From: CAIJXB01 sp964455905
Lineage (GTDB): Bacteria; Chlamydiota; Chlamydiia; Chlamydiales; Rhabdochlamydiaceae
DNA: 64,000 nt
Assembly: GCA_964455905.1 (NCBI GenBank)
Contig: CAYVYN010000005.1
Location: 62,001 to 126,000 of the forward strand
Reading direction: 5' to 3'
This document shows, in pieces, positions 54,501-62,269 of the stretch. The notes under the pieces were generated by a model. That model ran no database searches, was not told where the DNA came from, and saw only the letters and a program-made list of their open reading frames with translations. Numbering within the stretch: the stretch's first letter is position 1; the number at the start of each line of letters is the position of its first letter. Made by a program: the position numbers and the translations under genes.

Positions 54501-57052
54501 CCTAATGTCCCACTGACTACCTCTACATCTCCTTGAAACGTATTACTTGCTATAAGATCAACATCTCCACTGCCATCAATGACAATCTTTCCATAGTTAG
54601 AAGTGACACCGGAAGGATCGGCAATAATCCCTGAAAATGTCGTAATAACACCCGCATTTGTTTTGATTGTTAGTACTTTTCCTGCGTTTAATACCACAGC
54701 ATTAGGAAACGTAACCGTTGCGTTACAAGAAATTGTTCCCCCATTGGATGTAATAGCCCCAGTTCCAAATGCAGCCTTACTCATAGTAGCTGTACCGCTT
54801 GTAAGAACTGTTCCACCTGAGTAGGTGTTTCCTGTATTATTTAAAACAACAGAACCAAGAGCATCTATAATTAAACTACCAGCATCTGATATTAAAGAGT
54901 CTACTGTAAGAGTAATACCTGTTACTGGAGAAAGAGTCAGCGTCTTACCCGAATACAAAGTAATAGTACGCGAGCTATTTAAACTCATACTACCAGTTGT
55001 CTGTAAACGTCCCCCATCACCTACAAAATTTCCGCCTCCCAAAGCTCCAATTTTAGCAACTGTTACGGTTCCATTTGTAAACTGAATACCTGCTAAACTA
55101 TTAGAGTCATGGCTTAAGTTAAGAGTCCCTGGGCCATTGACAATAAGCCAGAGGCCATCTCCTACATGATTTGTAAGCTCTAACGTGGTACCGTTATTTG
55201 GAATAACAGTTAAATTTTCAACAAGAGAAATTGGGTTGTTTAATACAGAGTTTCCAGTAGATTGTAATGCTCCGCCATACGCCGTAATATAACCACTAGA
55301 TCCAACAGGGTTTGTCCCAGAAACAGCCAAAGTTCCTGAATAAATTCTTACAGGACCAGTAAAAGTAGTACCGCTATTTTTTATGACCTCAACGATACCA
55401 CCTCCACTTACATGAAAGTTACCCGATCCTGTAATTGCCCCTGCTAAAGAAACAGTTGTTCCAGTGCTAGGCTTAAATTGAGTAGTTGTTCCTGAATTAA
55501 GAGCTACAGAACGAGAACTAGAAAAACCACAATATCCTGTCGTTTGAAGAATCCCTCCATTACCGATCAAAGAACCTGAGCCCAAGCAAGCAGCTGAAGC
55601 AATCGATATAGTTCCACTCGTAAGGGTCGTAGTACCGCTATATGTATTCGAAGGAGATGAAAAAGTTGTAGTTCCGGCTCCATTCATAACAACTGAACCA
55701 CCACCAGAAACTACTCCTTGTAATGTAAGAGTTGTACCTGTACTGGGCTGCAAATATGTTGTTTTTCCAGAGTTTAAGCTAAAAGAACGTGAAAAATTAA
55801 CATTAGCTGTTGTTTCAAGAGTTCCTCCGTTTCCCACCAAAGAACCTGACCCCAACGAATTAGCTGAAGCAATAGAGAGCGTTCCGGCTGTCATAGTTGT
55901 GGTAGATGTATAACTACTAGATGTATTTGTTAAAACCAGCTTACCAGCTCCTGTTTTTGAAAAACCACCATTAGTAAGGATTCCTTGTATAGTAGACGTA
56001 CCGCTATCTACAACAATTTTTGGATTGGTCGAAGCTTGAAAATCAATTGTCGTGCCTGTCCCCAAGGTAACATTATTTAAAGACAAAGAGGGAGATCCGG
56101 CGCCTGAAAGTAAAATACTAGTAAGTTTATCTGGAACAACACTCAACTTTAAAGTTCCGGCAAAAACTTTCATAGTATTGATGCTTGGTACTGTAGTTTT
56201 AAACTCCACTGTTCCATTTAATGTCAAGTTGGTAAGACTATCTGTCGCGTTTGGCGTAGTCGTGTAGTTAATCCCTAAGACTCCTCCACTTGTATTAGCC
56301 GTAAAAGAACCTGAAAAAGCTATCGTAGTGCCTGAAGAAGCATTTACAGCAACAGACGCATTAGAAACAGTTTCAAACGTATATGCATTTGAAAAAGTAA
56401 CATCGGCAGCTCCAGTTAAAGAACTACCCGACAGTCTTGCCTTCACAGGAGCAGAACAAAAAGTTGAGCTATTTCGAACAATCACATTCCCAGGTTCTGA
56501 ATCATGCCCAATATATACCCAACCCCCATTTTTTCCAGATGCGGTGTAAAAATTACCAGGACCTTGAATGTCTAAAACCCCATAACTCCCAATTCTAGTA
56601 ATCCCCATACTTCCTAAATTAGTACATTCTCCATTAATAATACCGATGGATGAGACAGAAAATGTTTTTTGACTACTATTTCCTCGTATATGGTAGCATC
56701 CAACAAGTTCGCTTGACCCATTAATACAGGGATCGTTTTGTGCATTTACTGAAATTGACCCTGTAGGAGCTCCAGTACCAGAACCCAGGTTATAACTTGT
56801 AAAACTAGGTCCTGTTTTAAATTCCAGATCCGTAATATAATCATCATTCCCTCGTATGCTAAGACAGCTATATCCGCTAAAATCTGCGACTGCGTCATAA
56901 ACGACGTTACTTCCACTACTACTATCTACAGATTTACAGCAACTCCTCTCACTCCCTCCTGATCCACAGACATTACTGCCACAAGCAGCCTCTAAAATTT
57001 GACCTGAAACGCTAAAACAAACCAAAGAAGTGACAAGAAAGTTCTTAAACAT
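48560..57052 (-). CDS. Giant autotransporter with PATR-type repeats (2830 aa)
   Basis: A type V secreted surface protein. A signal peptide (FLVTSLVCFSVSG, about 1-22) is followed by a Cys-rich start (ACGSNVCGSGG, then SCC). The passenger (about 60-2450) is a Gly/Ser/Thr/Asn-rich beta-helix made of autotransporter-associated repeats such as GTGKLVLNPLS and GANTYFGTTQIFGGTLEV. The C-terminal ~285 residues, from about KRVHIWLSGMG, form the 12-strand beta-barrel and end in an aromatic residue (YTAEARFGF), as needed for BAM recognition. It lacks the frequent GGAI and FxxN repeats of Chlamydia Pmp proteins, so it is not a typical Pmp. The ATG has GGAG seven bases upstream. Single-gene unit; adhesin role inferred. 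Confidence 0.92.
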   Translation of the reverse strand: MFKNFLVTSLVCFSVSGQILEAACGSNVCGSGGSERSCCKSVDSSSGSNVVYDAVADFSGYSCLSIRGNDDYITDLEFKTGPSFTSYNLGSGTGAPTGSISVNAQNDPCINGSSELVGCYHIRGNSSQKTFSVSSIGIINGECTNLGSMGITRIGSYGVLDIQGPGNFYTASGKNGGWVYIGHDSEPGNVIVRNSSTFCSAPVKARLSGSSLTGAADVTFSNAYTFETVSNASVAVNASSGTTIAFSGSFTANTSGGVLGINYTTTPNATDSLTNLTLNGTVEFKTTVPSINTMKVFAGTLKLSVVPDKLTSILLSGAGSPSLSLNNVTLGTGTTIDFQASTNPKIVVDSGTSTIQGILTNGGFSKTGAGKLVLTNTSSSYTSTTTMTAGTLSIASANSLGSGSLVGNGGTLETTANVNFSRSFSLNSGKTTYLQPSTGTTLTLQGVVSGGGSVVMNGAGTTTFSSPSNTYSGTTTLTSGTISIASAACLGSGSLIGNGGILQTTGYCGFSSSRSVALNSGTTTQFKPSTGTTVSLAGAITGSGNFHVSGGGIVEVIKNSGTTFTGPVRIYSGTLAVSGTNPVGSSGYITAYGGALQSTGNSVLNNPISLVENLTVIPNNGTTLELTNHVGDGLWLIVNGPGTLNLSHDSNSLAGIQFTNGTVTVAKIGALGGGNFVGDGGRLQTTGSMSLNSSRTITLYSGKTLTLSPVTGITLTVDSLISDAGSLIIDALGSVVLNNTGNTYSGGTVLTSGTATMSKAAFGTGAITSNGGTISCNATVTFPNAVVLNAGKVLTIKTNAGVITTFSGIIADPSGVTSNYGKIVIDGSGDVDLIASNTFQGDVEVVSGTLGITSGQSLGGGTNIAKALLFKGGVLKALASLNSGVSITLQQAANLETVSGASLTLSGVITGAAGINYDGNGTIILTSGSSNFTGPINVTQAGTLEITSAGALGVTSAVNMAADSTFRVSADGLTVSRNISLTGAASGSVDFDVGQIGSTNITTTYSATISGGGSLSKIGSGTLVMTGSPSYTGGSYLTGGTFSIGSAANLPTGGIVYFNGGVLAARNTLSTPVNMDLNLADANFSIPSGQVLTASGILSGANGIVFSGGGTLELSGSNTFQGKTTISTGILKVSSAANLGGAGSIILSGGTLLINGSFTTEKGFETLNGTVQVDGSYNATFTGVMDSKTGSTLTKTGTGKLVLNPLSQASIPNVTISQGSLSASTNILASSKISIASGTNLTFSQTSDGTFTGSISGDGPLIVDASSSSAVLSMGTTSSNTYKGGTTLKKGILAISRNSDLGQDLTVITASGGTLRANDTCTISRNTTLTSGTKSVFSALANKTLKVEGLISSSGALEIGEEAATGTVYLNPLGANSNEGGITLSYGTLEINQDDSLGSNANVLTCNGGSLFVSSDMAAPQPMSLVANKNTGIKVDTGKNLTWNGLISGSGSFTKTGLGILTLGASNGYTGALSLVEGSIAISAPSNLSGSLVFQGGTLSLTESMTLAIPMTFDSTDGLFSVASTKTATFSNVLSGDFGLELVKENTGTLVLSGANTYFGTTQIFGGTLEVSNNGNLGKGDNIVIDGGTLKIVGASFSSPKNLSTLNGSIQVSSGILATFTGSVDSSALSALTKTGSGDLFLDSPSQDYIRKVTVSEGGLKGSTNSLQGSTIAVSAGARLTFSQSNNGDFTGTISGDGSVIIDAIDSGAILTMKTISSNTYRGGTTVKNGILAISSNNDLGYSTSSITGSGGTLRANSGVQLSRAITLSSLTSSTFSALANKVLELDGLISGSGNLVIGEESATGTVYLNPLGANANIGGITLSYGTLQINQDDSLGDFANILTGDGGSLLVEATIPVAQAMVLNNLKTTTVNVGKNAILTWNGVISGLGALEKVGNGTMALGGINTFEGGLTIREGIVSVSIPENLPCGFPVTFSGGSLTVLSSMILNEPLFLNATAPISTATGLDVSLSGTITGDFALSLSGGGSFLLSGVNTAYYGNTTVASSTLQFSTDQNLGSGSMISLDTSILEVVASASTIDSSKGFQKLIATTIDVSDNIVTFTGALSSLDRNSSITKLGDGTLKLLPLTGESLKTLVLSEGSFVGNSFSLASTTITTSSLTEIAFYQEQNGTFSGSISGAGSFRMTGTPGSVLSVTNSQSYTGGLTLQSGMYSVSKDNQLGSSGVEIFAVGFDGALQATDTFSTSRYLTFIDAGVTVDVQNNGSRKNTLTFTSSVIGDTLTKTGPGTLALDGTTTVTSYVVVDEGTLYVGGVMQGSTPPESSSFSSSSFESFSAPASLSVEVGSAGILLGEGEINADVVVSGIIAGGDGFNESTLTINGNVSMESGSTLGVRINPLICSNLLVEGDFMIDSFSRALILPSPGVYPKPQVLNLLDVGGTISGQFNSADVPEVLFMTATLDYSNPSSISVTVTPLQIFPEVTGRNADAVATSLDNVIDWNRLNVSFTLPLVDTVSNALLPGVLRSLMPLASYPNKMTNTLNKMQPAALKGLVIAQESASIEVRGALSSRMQNALDTKSCYALEDGSCKDDTKRVHIWLSGMGNVLNQKSNTYNHSPQVGYQSKLVGTVAGVDAHFLDYFYAGALGGYTNSHINWKENRGHGDVNTGYGGLYLSFLGEMFYGNASIIGGWSSYNTTRNIFYPGVHETAKGQRQGRELLSHIDTGINLGFSGFTVRPFDSFDYLAGVENSYEETGARDWNLRIRKSNAIMLRNELGLQFAGCVCVKESKWTVSPKVSWVREVRVKGSHYRASFAGASEFPFTVTGYFPSRNLFSPGLMIAGTMYQDRLGINFTYDGEFTGGYSAQKYTAEARFGF
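50480..53575 (-). repeat. Tandem ~440-residue super-repeats inside the autotransporter
   Basis: Corresponding landmarks recur every ~1320 bases. TLNGTVQVDGSYNATFTG, TLNGSIQVSSGILATFTG and a diverged third copy lie near 53545, 52215 and 50890. TVYLNPLGAN followed by GGITLSYGTL occurs at about 52930 and 51610. Two copies are nearly complete; the third is partial. Confidence 0.85.
55000..55880 (-). repeat. ~90-residue repeats in the N-terminal passenger
   Basis: The unit SxxxLGSGSLxGNGGxLxTT, then a SLNSGKTT-type segment, starts near 55860, 55590 and, more diverged, 55045 (two periods on). Spacing is about 270 bases. These are the PATR-type beta-helix modules at DNA level. Confidence 0.7.
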
Positions 57053-57284
57053 GGAATCTCCAATTTTTTTTAATATATACCTGGATACTAAGCGAGCCTA
57101 GGACATAGATACAACTTTTTTTTCAAAAAAAAATAGATCATGCTAATTTCTTAAAACGGCAAAGAAAAAACAAGCTACAGTATATCTATCGAAATTCGTA
57201 CCAATCGTTTACTATTTTCCTTTAGGATTTTTCGTATTTTTTTTATACTACTTCTTACGTCTACTCAAGGAGCGTAGTAACTTC

Positions 57285-58757
57285 ATGTCAAAGGAACAAT
57301 ACCAAGGCCTATCCAGAATCCATAGACCTCAAACATTTGCTAGCGTTCTTGGACAAGAAGCTATCGTCACAACGCTTAAAAACGCACTTTTACAAAAAAA
57401 AACAGCACAAGCATACCTCTTCTGTGGAACACGAGGAACTGGAAAAACAACTTTAGCTAGAGTTCTAGCCAAAGCCCTAAACTGCCCTAACCTTTCTAAT
57501 GAAGCAGAGCCTTGTAACGCCTGTGCCAGCTGCATAGAAATTACACAAGGAAAAAGTTTAAACGTATTTGAAATAGATGGAGCTTCTAATCGAGGTATTG
57601 ACGATATTAGACAGCTTAACGAATCGGTTGGATATGCCCCTTCTTCTTCCGGCTGTAAAATATTTATCATTGACGAATCTCACATGCTCACAAAAGAAGC
57701 CTTTAACGCTCTTTTAAAAACATTAGAAGAACCCCCTCCGAATGTGAAATTTTTCTTAGCAACTACTGAGCCTCATAAAATACCACCAACTATTATTAGC
57801 CGCTGCCAACGATTTGATCTTCAAAGAATATCAGCTGGAAAAATTGCCGAAAAACTCACTAAAATTATCGAAGCAATAGGAACACCACACGAAGAAGAAG
57901 CTCTTTATAAAATAGCTAGTCTATCTGATGGCTCTATGAGGGTGGCTGAGTCCCTACTAGATCAAATACTATGTTGTAACGAAGGAACTCTTACCGAAGA
58001 TACAGTTTCAAGAGCTCTAGCAACCTTGCCTAGCGAGGCTTTTTTTGCTTTTGATAAGGCATTTAGTGAAAGTAATATCCCTTTTGCCTTTGAGTGGGCC
58101 TCTACTATATTTTCTTCAGGCAAAGACCTCGGCTATTTTTTTGAATGTCTTTTAGAGCACTATAGAAATATTTTAGTGATACAAATGCAAATACCTCAAA
58201 AAAACAAAGAGATGTCTTCTTCTCTTGAAACAAAGTATAAGCATTCAGCCACCCTTTACTCCGAAGAGCAAGCTCTTTACATTTTAGACTATTTAATCTC
58301 TAAATACGAAGAAGTGAATAAAACAGCTTTTAAAAGAGTTGGCCTCGAAATGATTTTACTTCACATTCTAAAAAGCAAATATCGAGTTTCTGCATTGGAC
58401 CTTGTTGCTCGAATAGAACAACTTCAAAAAACAGCGCCACAAGAAGCTCTAGAGATAGTAGTTCCTCAGAAAGCGATTCCCCAAGCAGAACCTGTAGAGC
58501 AAAAAAAACCCACACCGATAATAGTTCAAGAAAACAACCCTGAGCCTAAACAAGAAAAACCTACTTTAAATTGGGTAGAGCAGAATCTTATCCCTATGGA
58601 AGAACCTATTATAGAGAGGCCTTCTTTGCCTTCTATAACAAGGACCCCGGAAAAACCTCCTGAACTCGAAAAAAAAACACCTACTATGCAAGCGAGATAT
58701 GACACAATCATGCGATTTGCTTGTATTGAATTAGAAGGCACGCTAACTAAAGACTAA
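57285..58757 (+). CDS. dnaX: DNA polymerase III subunit gamma/tau DnaX
   Basis: Clamp-loader ATPase of 490 residues. It has Walker A LFCGTRGTGKTTLARVLAKA, the zinc-binding Cys cluster (CPNLSNEAEPCNACASC), Walker B IFIIDESHMLTKEAFNALLK with TLEEPP, and sensor 1 FFLATTEPHKIPPTIISRC. Domain III is followed by a short Pro/Glu/Lys-rich tail (about 395-490), far smaller than the tau C terminus of E. coli. Chlamydiae carry two dnaX genes; this one sits beside ybaB, as dnaX_1 does in Chlamydia. AAGGAG lies 12 bases before the ATG. Confidence 0.95.
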   Translation: MSKEQYQGLSRIHRPQTFASVLGQEAIVTTLKNALLQKKTAQAYLFCGTRGTGKTTLARVLAKALNCPNLSNEAEPCNACASCIEITQGKSLNVFEIDGASNRGIDDIRQLNESVGYAPSSSGCKIFIIDESHMLTKEAFNALLKTLEEPPPNVKFFLATTEPHKIPPTIISRCQRFDLQRISAGKIAEKLTKIIEAIGTPHEEEALYKIASLSDGSMRVAESLLDQILCCNEGTLTEDTVSRALATLPSEAFFAFDKAFSESNIPFAFEWASTIFSSGKDLGYFFECLLEHYRNILVIQMQIPQKNKEMSSSLETKYKHSATLYSEEQALYILDYLISKYEEVNKTAFKRVGLEMILLHILKSKYRVSALDLVARIEQLQKTAPQEALEIVVPQKAIPQAEPVEQKKPTPIIVQENNPEPKQEKPTLNWVEQNLIPMEEPIIERPSLPSITRTPEKPPELEKKTPTMQARYDTIMRFACIELEGTLTKD

Positions 58758-58774
58758 CCTTTGAAGGAGACACT

Positions 58775-59077
58775 ATGGCCAACTTTGGCAAAATACAAAA
58801 ACAACTACAAGCTAGCCAGCTACAAGAAAAATTTGAAAAAATGAAAGAAGAAATCAAAGCTAAGCGTTTTACTGGATCTAGCGGCAATGGACTTGTTACC
58901 CTAGTAATCAACGGAGAAAAAGAACTCCAAGAACTAAAAATTAAGCCAGAATGTGTCGACCCTGAAGATGTCGAAGGACTCGAAGATTTAATCAAAGCAG
59001 CGTTTAAAGATGCTTTTAGTAAATCTGATGAAGATAACTCCATGGATCTACCTGGCGGTTTTTCCTTTCCTTTCTAA
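58775..59077 (+). CDS. ybaB: Nucleoid-associated protein YbaB/EbfC
   Basis: A 100-residue DNA-binding protein of normal length: N-terminal helix with QASQLQEKFEKMKEEIKAK, the central NGLVTLVINGEKELQELKIK sheet, the DPEDVEGLEDLIKAAFKDA helix, and a C-terminal LPGGFSFPF tail. It follows dnaX by 17 bases with AAGGAGA before the ATG, the usual dnaX-ybaB operon. It ends before a hairpin terminator shared with ptsI. Confidence 0.95.
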   Translation: MANFGKIQKQLQASQLQEKFEKMKEEIKAKRFTGSSGNGLVTLVINGEKELQELKIKPECVDPEDVEGLEDLIKAAFKDAFSKSDEDNSMDLPGGFSFPF

Positions 59078-59083
59078 ATAAAG

Positions 59084-59114
59084 TAGCCGTCTTATCGAAT
59101 ACGATAGACGGCTA
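59084..59114. terminator. Bidirectional terminator between ybaB and ptsI
   Basis: Inverted repeat TAGCCGTCTTATCG / CGATAGACGGCTA with a 4-base loop and one bulged base, between convergent genes. U-tracts are weak on both sides. Confidence 0.65.
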
Positions 59115-59138
59115 TTACAATTTTAAAAAGCAACTTCA

Positions 59139-60896
59139 TTAGTCCCAAGAAGTCTCCTTACAAGATTCAGAGACAAACTGCGAAACTTCTAAGCAAGATC
59201 CCATTTGCAAAACCTTTTGAGCCAACTTAAATGTATCTAATAAGGAACAGCGACGAACTGCTTTCTTAATAAGAGGAATATACCGAGGAGAACACGAAAA
59301 CTCACTAATTCCTAGCCCCAATAACAAAGGAACAAACAAAGGATTTGAAGCAATTTCCCCACAAATTGTCACAGGTTTATTTTGCCTTTTAGCTTCGACA
59401 ACAACCATTTTAATCATTCGAATAAGACTTGGATGAGCAGGGTAGAAAAATTCAGTCATCGAAAGATTACTTCTATCCATCCCTAAGGTGTATTGTACAA
59501 GGTCATTTGTGCCAATAGAAAGAAAATCCACTTCTTTAGCTATAACATCCGCTAAAAGAACAACAGAAGGGACTTCGATCATACAACCAACAAGAAATTT
59601 TTGAGGCTTTATCATCCCCTGAACAACTAGTTCATCATGAACTTCTTGAATGATCTTCTTAGAAATACGTATTTCTTGAATATCTGATATTAAAGGTAGG
59701 AGGATGCGAACATCCTTGCCTTGAGAAGCTCGCATAATAGCTCTAAGCTGAACTCTAAAAATAGAAGGGTGTTTTAATAAAAACCGAATACCTCGGCAGC
59801 CTAAAACTGGGTTAGCTTCTTTTACACTTTCTAAAAACACATCAGGATTTTTATCCCCTCCAATATCAAAAACTCTCATTACAACAAAGTTTGATCCGAC
59901 TTTATCCATAGCAAGAGAGTACGCTGCGAGTTGTTCCTCTTCAGATAAAAAAACAACATTTTTTTCTAAAAAAAGATATTCTGTTCGAAAAAGACCAATT
60001 CCTTCAGATCTACAAGCAGCCATTTCATCTAAATCCAACAAACTACCCACGTTGGCATAGACATGAACCGAGTAGCCGTCTACCGTTTCCGTAACAGGAT
60101 GAATATCTTGCTGTAAAAGTTTATACGTGGTTTTTAAACGAGTTCTAATCTCTTTGTATTTTTCTAAAGTTAACGGAGAAGGATTCACAATAATTTCGCC
60201 GGACTCTCCATCCACGATAACATCTTGCTCTTTAAACTTTTCCAAAATAGCCAAATCTATATTACAAACATAAGGTATTCCTTTAGCTCTTGCAATTAAA
60301 GCGGCATGAGAGCTTCCCCCTCCTGTCTGTGTCACAAAGGCTCCAACACGTGAGGCTTGAATTGCTGCAGTGTGTGATGGGATCAATTCTTTAGTAAAAA
60401 CAACCGAGCTTTGTGGGATTTCTGAGAAATTAAATTTAGCTCTTTCTAAAAGATGGCCTAAAATTCTTTTCGCTAAATCTAATACATCCGTAATTCTTTG
60501 CTGAAAATACGGATCCTTAATACGAGCAAATTTCGCCTCATACTCCCGCACTGTTTGACTAAAAACAGACTCTGCATTTTTTTTAGAAGTTTTAATCACC
60601 TCTTCGACTTCTTCTTTTAATAGAGGATCCTCAAGCATTTGGATATGTGCCTCTATAATGTCGGAAGCTTCTATGGACCCTTCCTTTTCCAAGCTAAACT
60701 TCAAAAAAAGAAGATCTTCTCGACTTCCCTCTATAGCCTTACGATACCTGAGAATTTCTTTTTCTATAGCACCCTCTTCTAACGAAAACTCAGGAATATT
60801 TTCCTCTGCAGCGGTGGGTAGAAAAAACAAATTACCAATCGCAACACCGTCGCTGACCGGGGATCCTTGTAATCGAAACTCTTGCATTACGCTCAT
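59139..60896 (-). CDS. ptsI: PTS enzyme I PtsI
   Basis: Phosphoenolpyruvate-protein phosphotransferase, 585 residues. The HPr-binding helical domain comes first; the phospho-histidine is in QTGGGSSHAALIARAKGIPY; the PEP-binding barrel shows GLFRTEYLFL, RVFDIGGDKNPDVF, FLSIGTNDLVQYTLGMDR and VTICGEIASNPLFVPLL with the catalytic Cys. It starts with ATG (GGAG eight bases upstream) three bases after the ptsH stop. No PTS sugar permease is seen in the window, consistent with the regulatory PTS of chlamydiae. Confidence 0.96.
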   Translation of the reverse strand: MSVMQEFRLQGSPVSDGVAIGNLFFLPTAAEENIPEFSLEEGAIEKEILRYRKAIEGSREDLLFLKFSLEKEGSIEASDIIEAHIQMLEDPLLKEEVEEVIKTSKKNAESVFSQTVREYEAKFARIKDPYFQQRITDVLDLAKRILGHLLERAKFNFSEIPQSSVVFTKELIPSHTAAIQASRVGAFVTQTGGGSSHAALIARAKGIPYVCNIDLAILEKFKEQDVIVDGESGEIIVNPSPLTLEKYKEIRTRLKTTYKLLQQDIHPVTETVDGYSVHVYANVGSLLDLDEMAACRSEGIGLFRTEYLFLEKNVVFLSEEEQLAAYSLAMDKVGSNFVVMRVFDIGGDKNPDVFLESVKEANPVLGCRGIRFLLKHPSIFRVQLRAIMRASQGKDVRILLPLISDIQEIRISKKIIQEVHDELVVQGMIKPQKFLVGCMIEVPSVVLLADVIAKEVDFLSIGTNDLVQYTLGMDRSNLSMTEFFYPAHPSLIRMIKMVVVEAKRQNKPVTICGEIASNPLFVPLLLGLGISEFSCSPRYIPLIKKAVRRCSLLDTFKLAQKVLQMGSCLEVSQFVSESCKETSWD

Positions 60897-60899
60897 TAA

Positions 60900-61166
60900 T
60901 TATTCTCCAAACTTTTCCTCAAAAGCTATTTGTAGCCTTTTCAGAACATTTTCTGCATCGTCTCCTTCAACTTCGATTAAAACCGTAGAATTTTTTGAAG
61001 CTGCTAGAGTTAAAAGACTCATGATACTCCTTGCATTCACAGTCTCTTTCCTACAAGTAAAATACACAGAAGAAAGGCTTTCTTGTAAAATACGGACTAT
61101 AACACTGGCTGGTCTAGCGTGTATGCCTTGTGCGTTTTTCACTTTGACCTTACAAGAAACTTTCAC
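60900..61166 (-). CDS. ptsH: Phosphocarrier protein HPr
   Basis: A small PTS carrier. GTG 61166 gives 88 residues, the standard HPr length, with GGAAGGAAG just upstream; the frame also opens to 61199, but that would add an uncharacteristic tail. The phosphorylation sites are both present: His16 in GIHARPAS (EI target) and Ser47 in NARSIMSLLTLAA (HprK target). The start lies inside the end of hprK, so translation is coupled. Confidence 0.94.
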   Translation of the reverse strand: MKVSCKVKVKNAQGIHARPASVIVRILQESLSSVYFTCRKETVNARSIMSLLTLAASKNSTVLIEVEGDDAENVLKRLQIAFEEKFGE

Positions 61167-62112
61167 GTAACTTCCTTCCCTGTCTTTGTTTTTTTGCAAT
61201 CGTCTCTAAAAGCTTAACATTAAAATCTTTTGCTGAATTAAATCCCATTTCTTTTAATCGATGATTTAAAGCAATAGTCTCAATCAAAAGAACAACATCT
61301 CTTCCGGGTTTAACAGGTAAAATGTGATAAGGAATTTTCATTCCTAGCATATCGCAAAACTGCTGATCTAGACCTATACGATCATAAAATCTACCGTCAT
61401 CCCATGCCTCTAATTTAATAACCATATCTACTTTTTTATCATCTCGCACACAAACTACTCCGTAAAGGTGGGCCACGTTAATGATGCCAATCCCTCTAAT
61501 TTCAAGTAGATGGCGCGTTAACTCCGGGCCTGAGCCTTCTAAATAAGAACCCTCTCGCAACCTAACCTTAACAACATCATCCGAGATTAATCTATGACCC
61601 CGTTCAATAAGACCCAAGGCAGCTTCGCTTTTACCTATAGAAGAATCACCCTGTATCAGAACTCCAACCCCAAATGCTTCAACAAGAGTCCCGTGACAAC
61701 TCATACTAGGAGAAAATTCTTCACTCAAAAGAAGAGCTAACCTGTTCAAAAATTCCATCGTTTTCATTTTAGTACGAAAAAGAGGAAGTCCACTTTCTCC
61801 ACAGAACCGAAGAATTTCACTAGGGGGGGCCAAACGTCCAGCAATTACTACGGCTGGTGTTTTTGAAGTGAAAATACCTTCTATTCTTTTCATTCGAGTT
61901 GCAGAGTCAAGATCTTTAAGATACGATATCTCTACAGTCCCGAGCACTAAAATTCTTTGATTCACATAATTTTTCAAATACCCAGCAAGACTAAGGCCCG
62001 GGCGGTGTGCTTCAGGTATACGAATTTGCCTAGAAAGACCCTCTTGCCCAGTCAAAATAGACAGGCTGAGTGTCTCCATATGCTTTTCATAAAGATCCTT
62101 TACATGATACAC
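61150..62112 (-). CDS. hprK: HPr kinase/phosphorylase HprK
   Basis: Bifunctional enzyme that phosphorylates or dephosphorylates the regulatory serine of HPr. The 320-residue protein has the N-terminal HprK domain, the P-loop VLIQGDSSIGKSEAALGLI, the acidic RLISDDVVKV motif, and the family signature LEIRGIGIINVAHLYGV. Together with ptsH and ptsI it forms a compact operon, as in Chlamydia and many proteobacteria. The ATG lies 157 bases from the divergent ndh gene. Confidence 0.95.
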   Translation of the reverse strand: MYHVKDLYEKHMETLSLSILTGQEGLSRQIRIPEAHRPGLSLAGYLKNYVNQRILVLGTVEISYLKDLDSATRMKRIEGIFTSKTPAVVIAGRLAPPSEILRFCGESGLPLFRTKMKTMEFLNRLALLLSEEFSPSMSCHGTLVEAFGVGVLIQGDSSIGKSEAALGLIERGHRLISDDVVKVRLREGSYLEGSGPELTRHLLEIRGIGIINVAHLYGVVCVRDDKKVDMVIKLEAWDDGRFYDRIGLDQQFCDMLGMKIPYHILPVKPGRDVVLLIETIALNHRLKEMGFNSAKDFNVKLLETIAKKQRQGRKLRESFL

Positions 62113-62269
62113 GAAGAGCTACCTTGTTAAATGAACGGGTTTCAATCCAACACATCTTATTCTAAACCAACCATTTTTTAAAGGAAAAACTACTTCTCTA
62201 TATTTTCCCTCAAAATACCTTGGCAAATTCCATGAAATACAGTAAAACAAAGGAGTAACTGGAGGAAGA

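Noticed and set aside
50480..55880. Regularly spaced repeats that might suggest a CRISPR array
   Set aside because: Repeat periods are 270 and ~1320 bases, lie in-frame inside one gene and encode beta-helix modules; there are no 25-40 base repeats with unique spacers or cas genes.
49231..56549. Many plus-strand open frames of 60-160 codons opposite the autotransporter gene (for example 51069-51560)
   Set aside because: They are antisense shadows of a single 2830-codon frame; their Pro/Val/Ser-rich translations are the complement of Gly/Thr/Ser repeats, with no start signals or known motifs.
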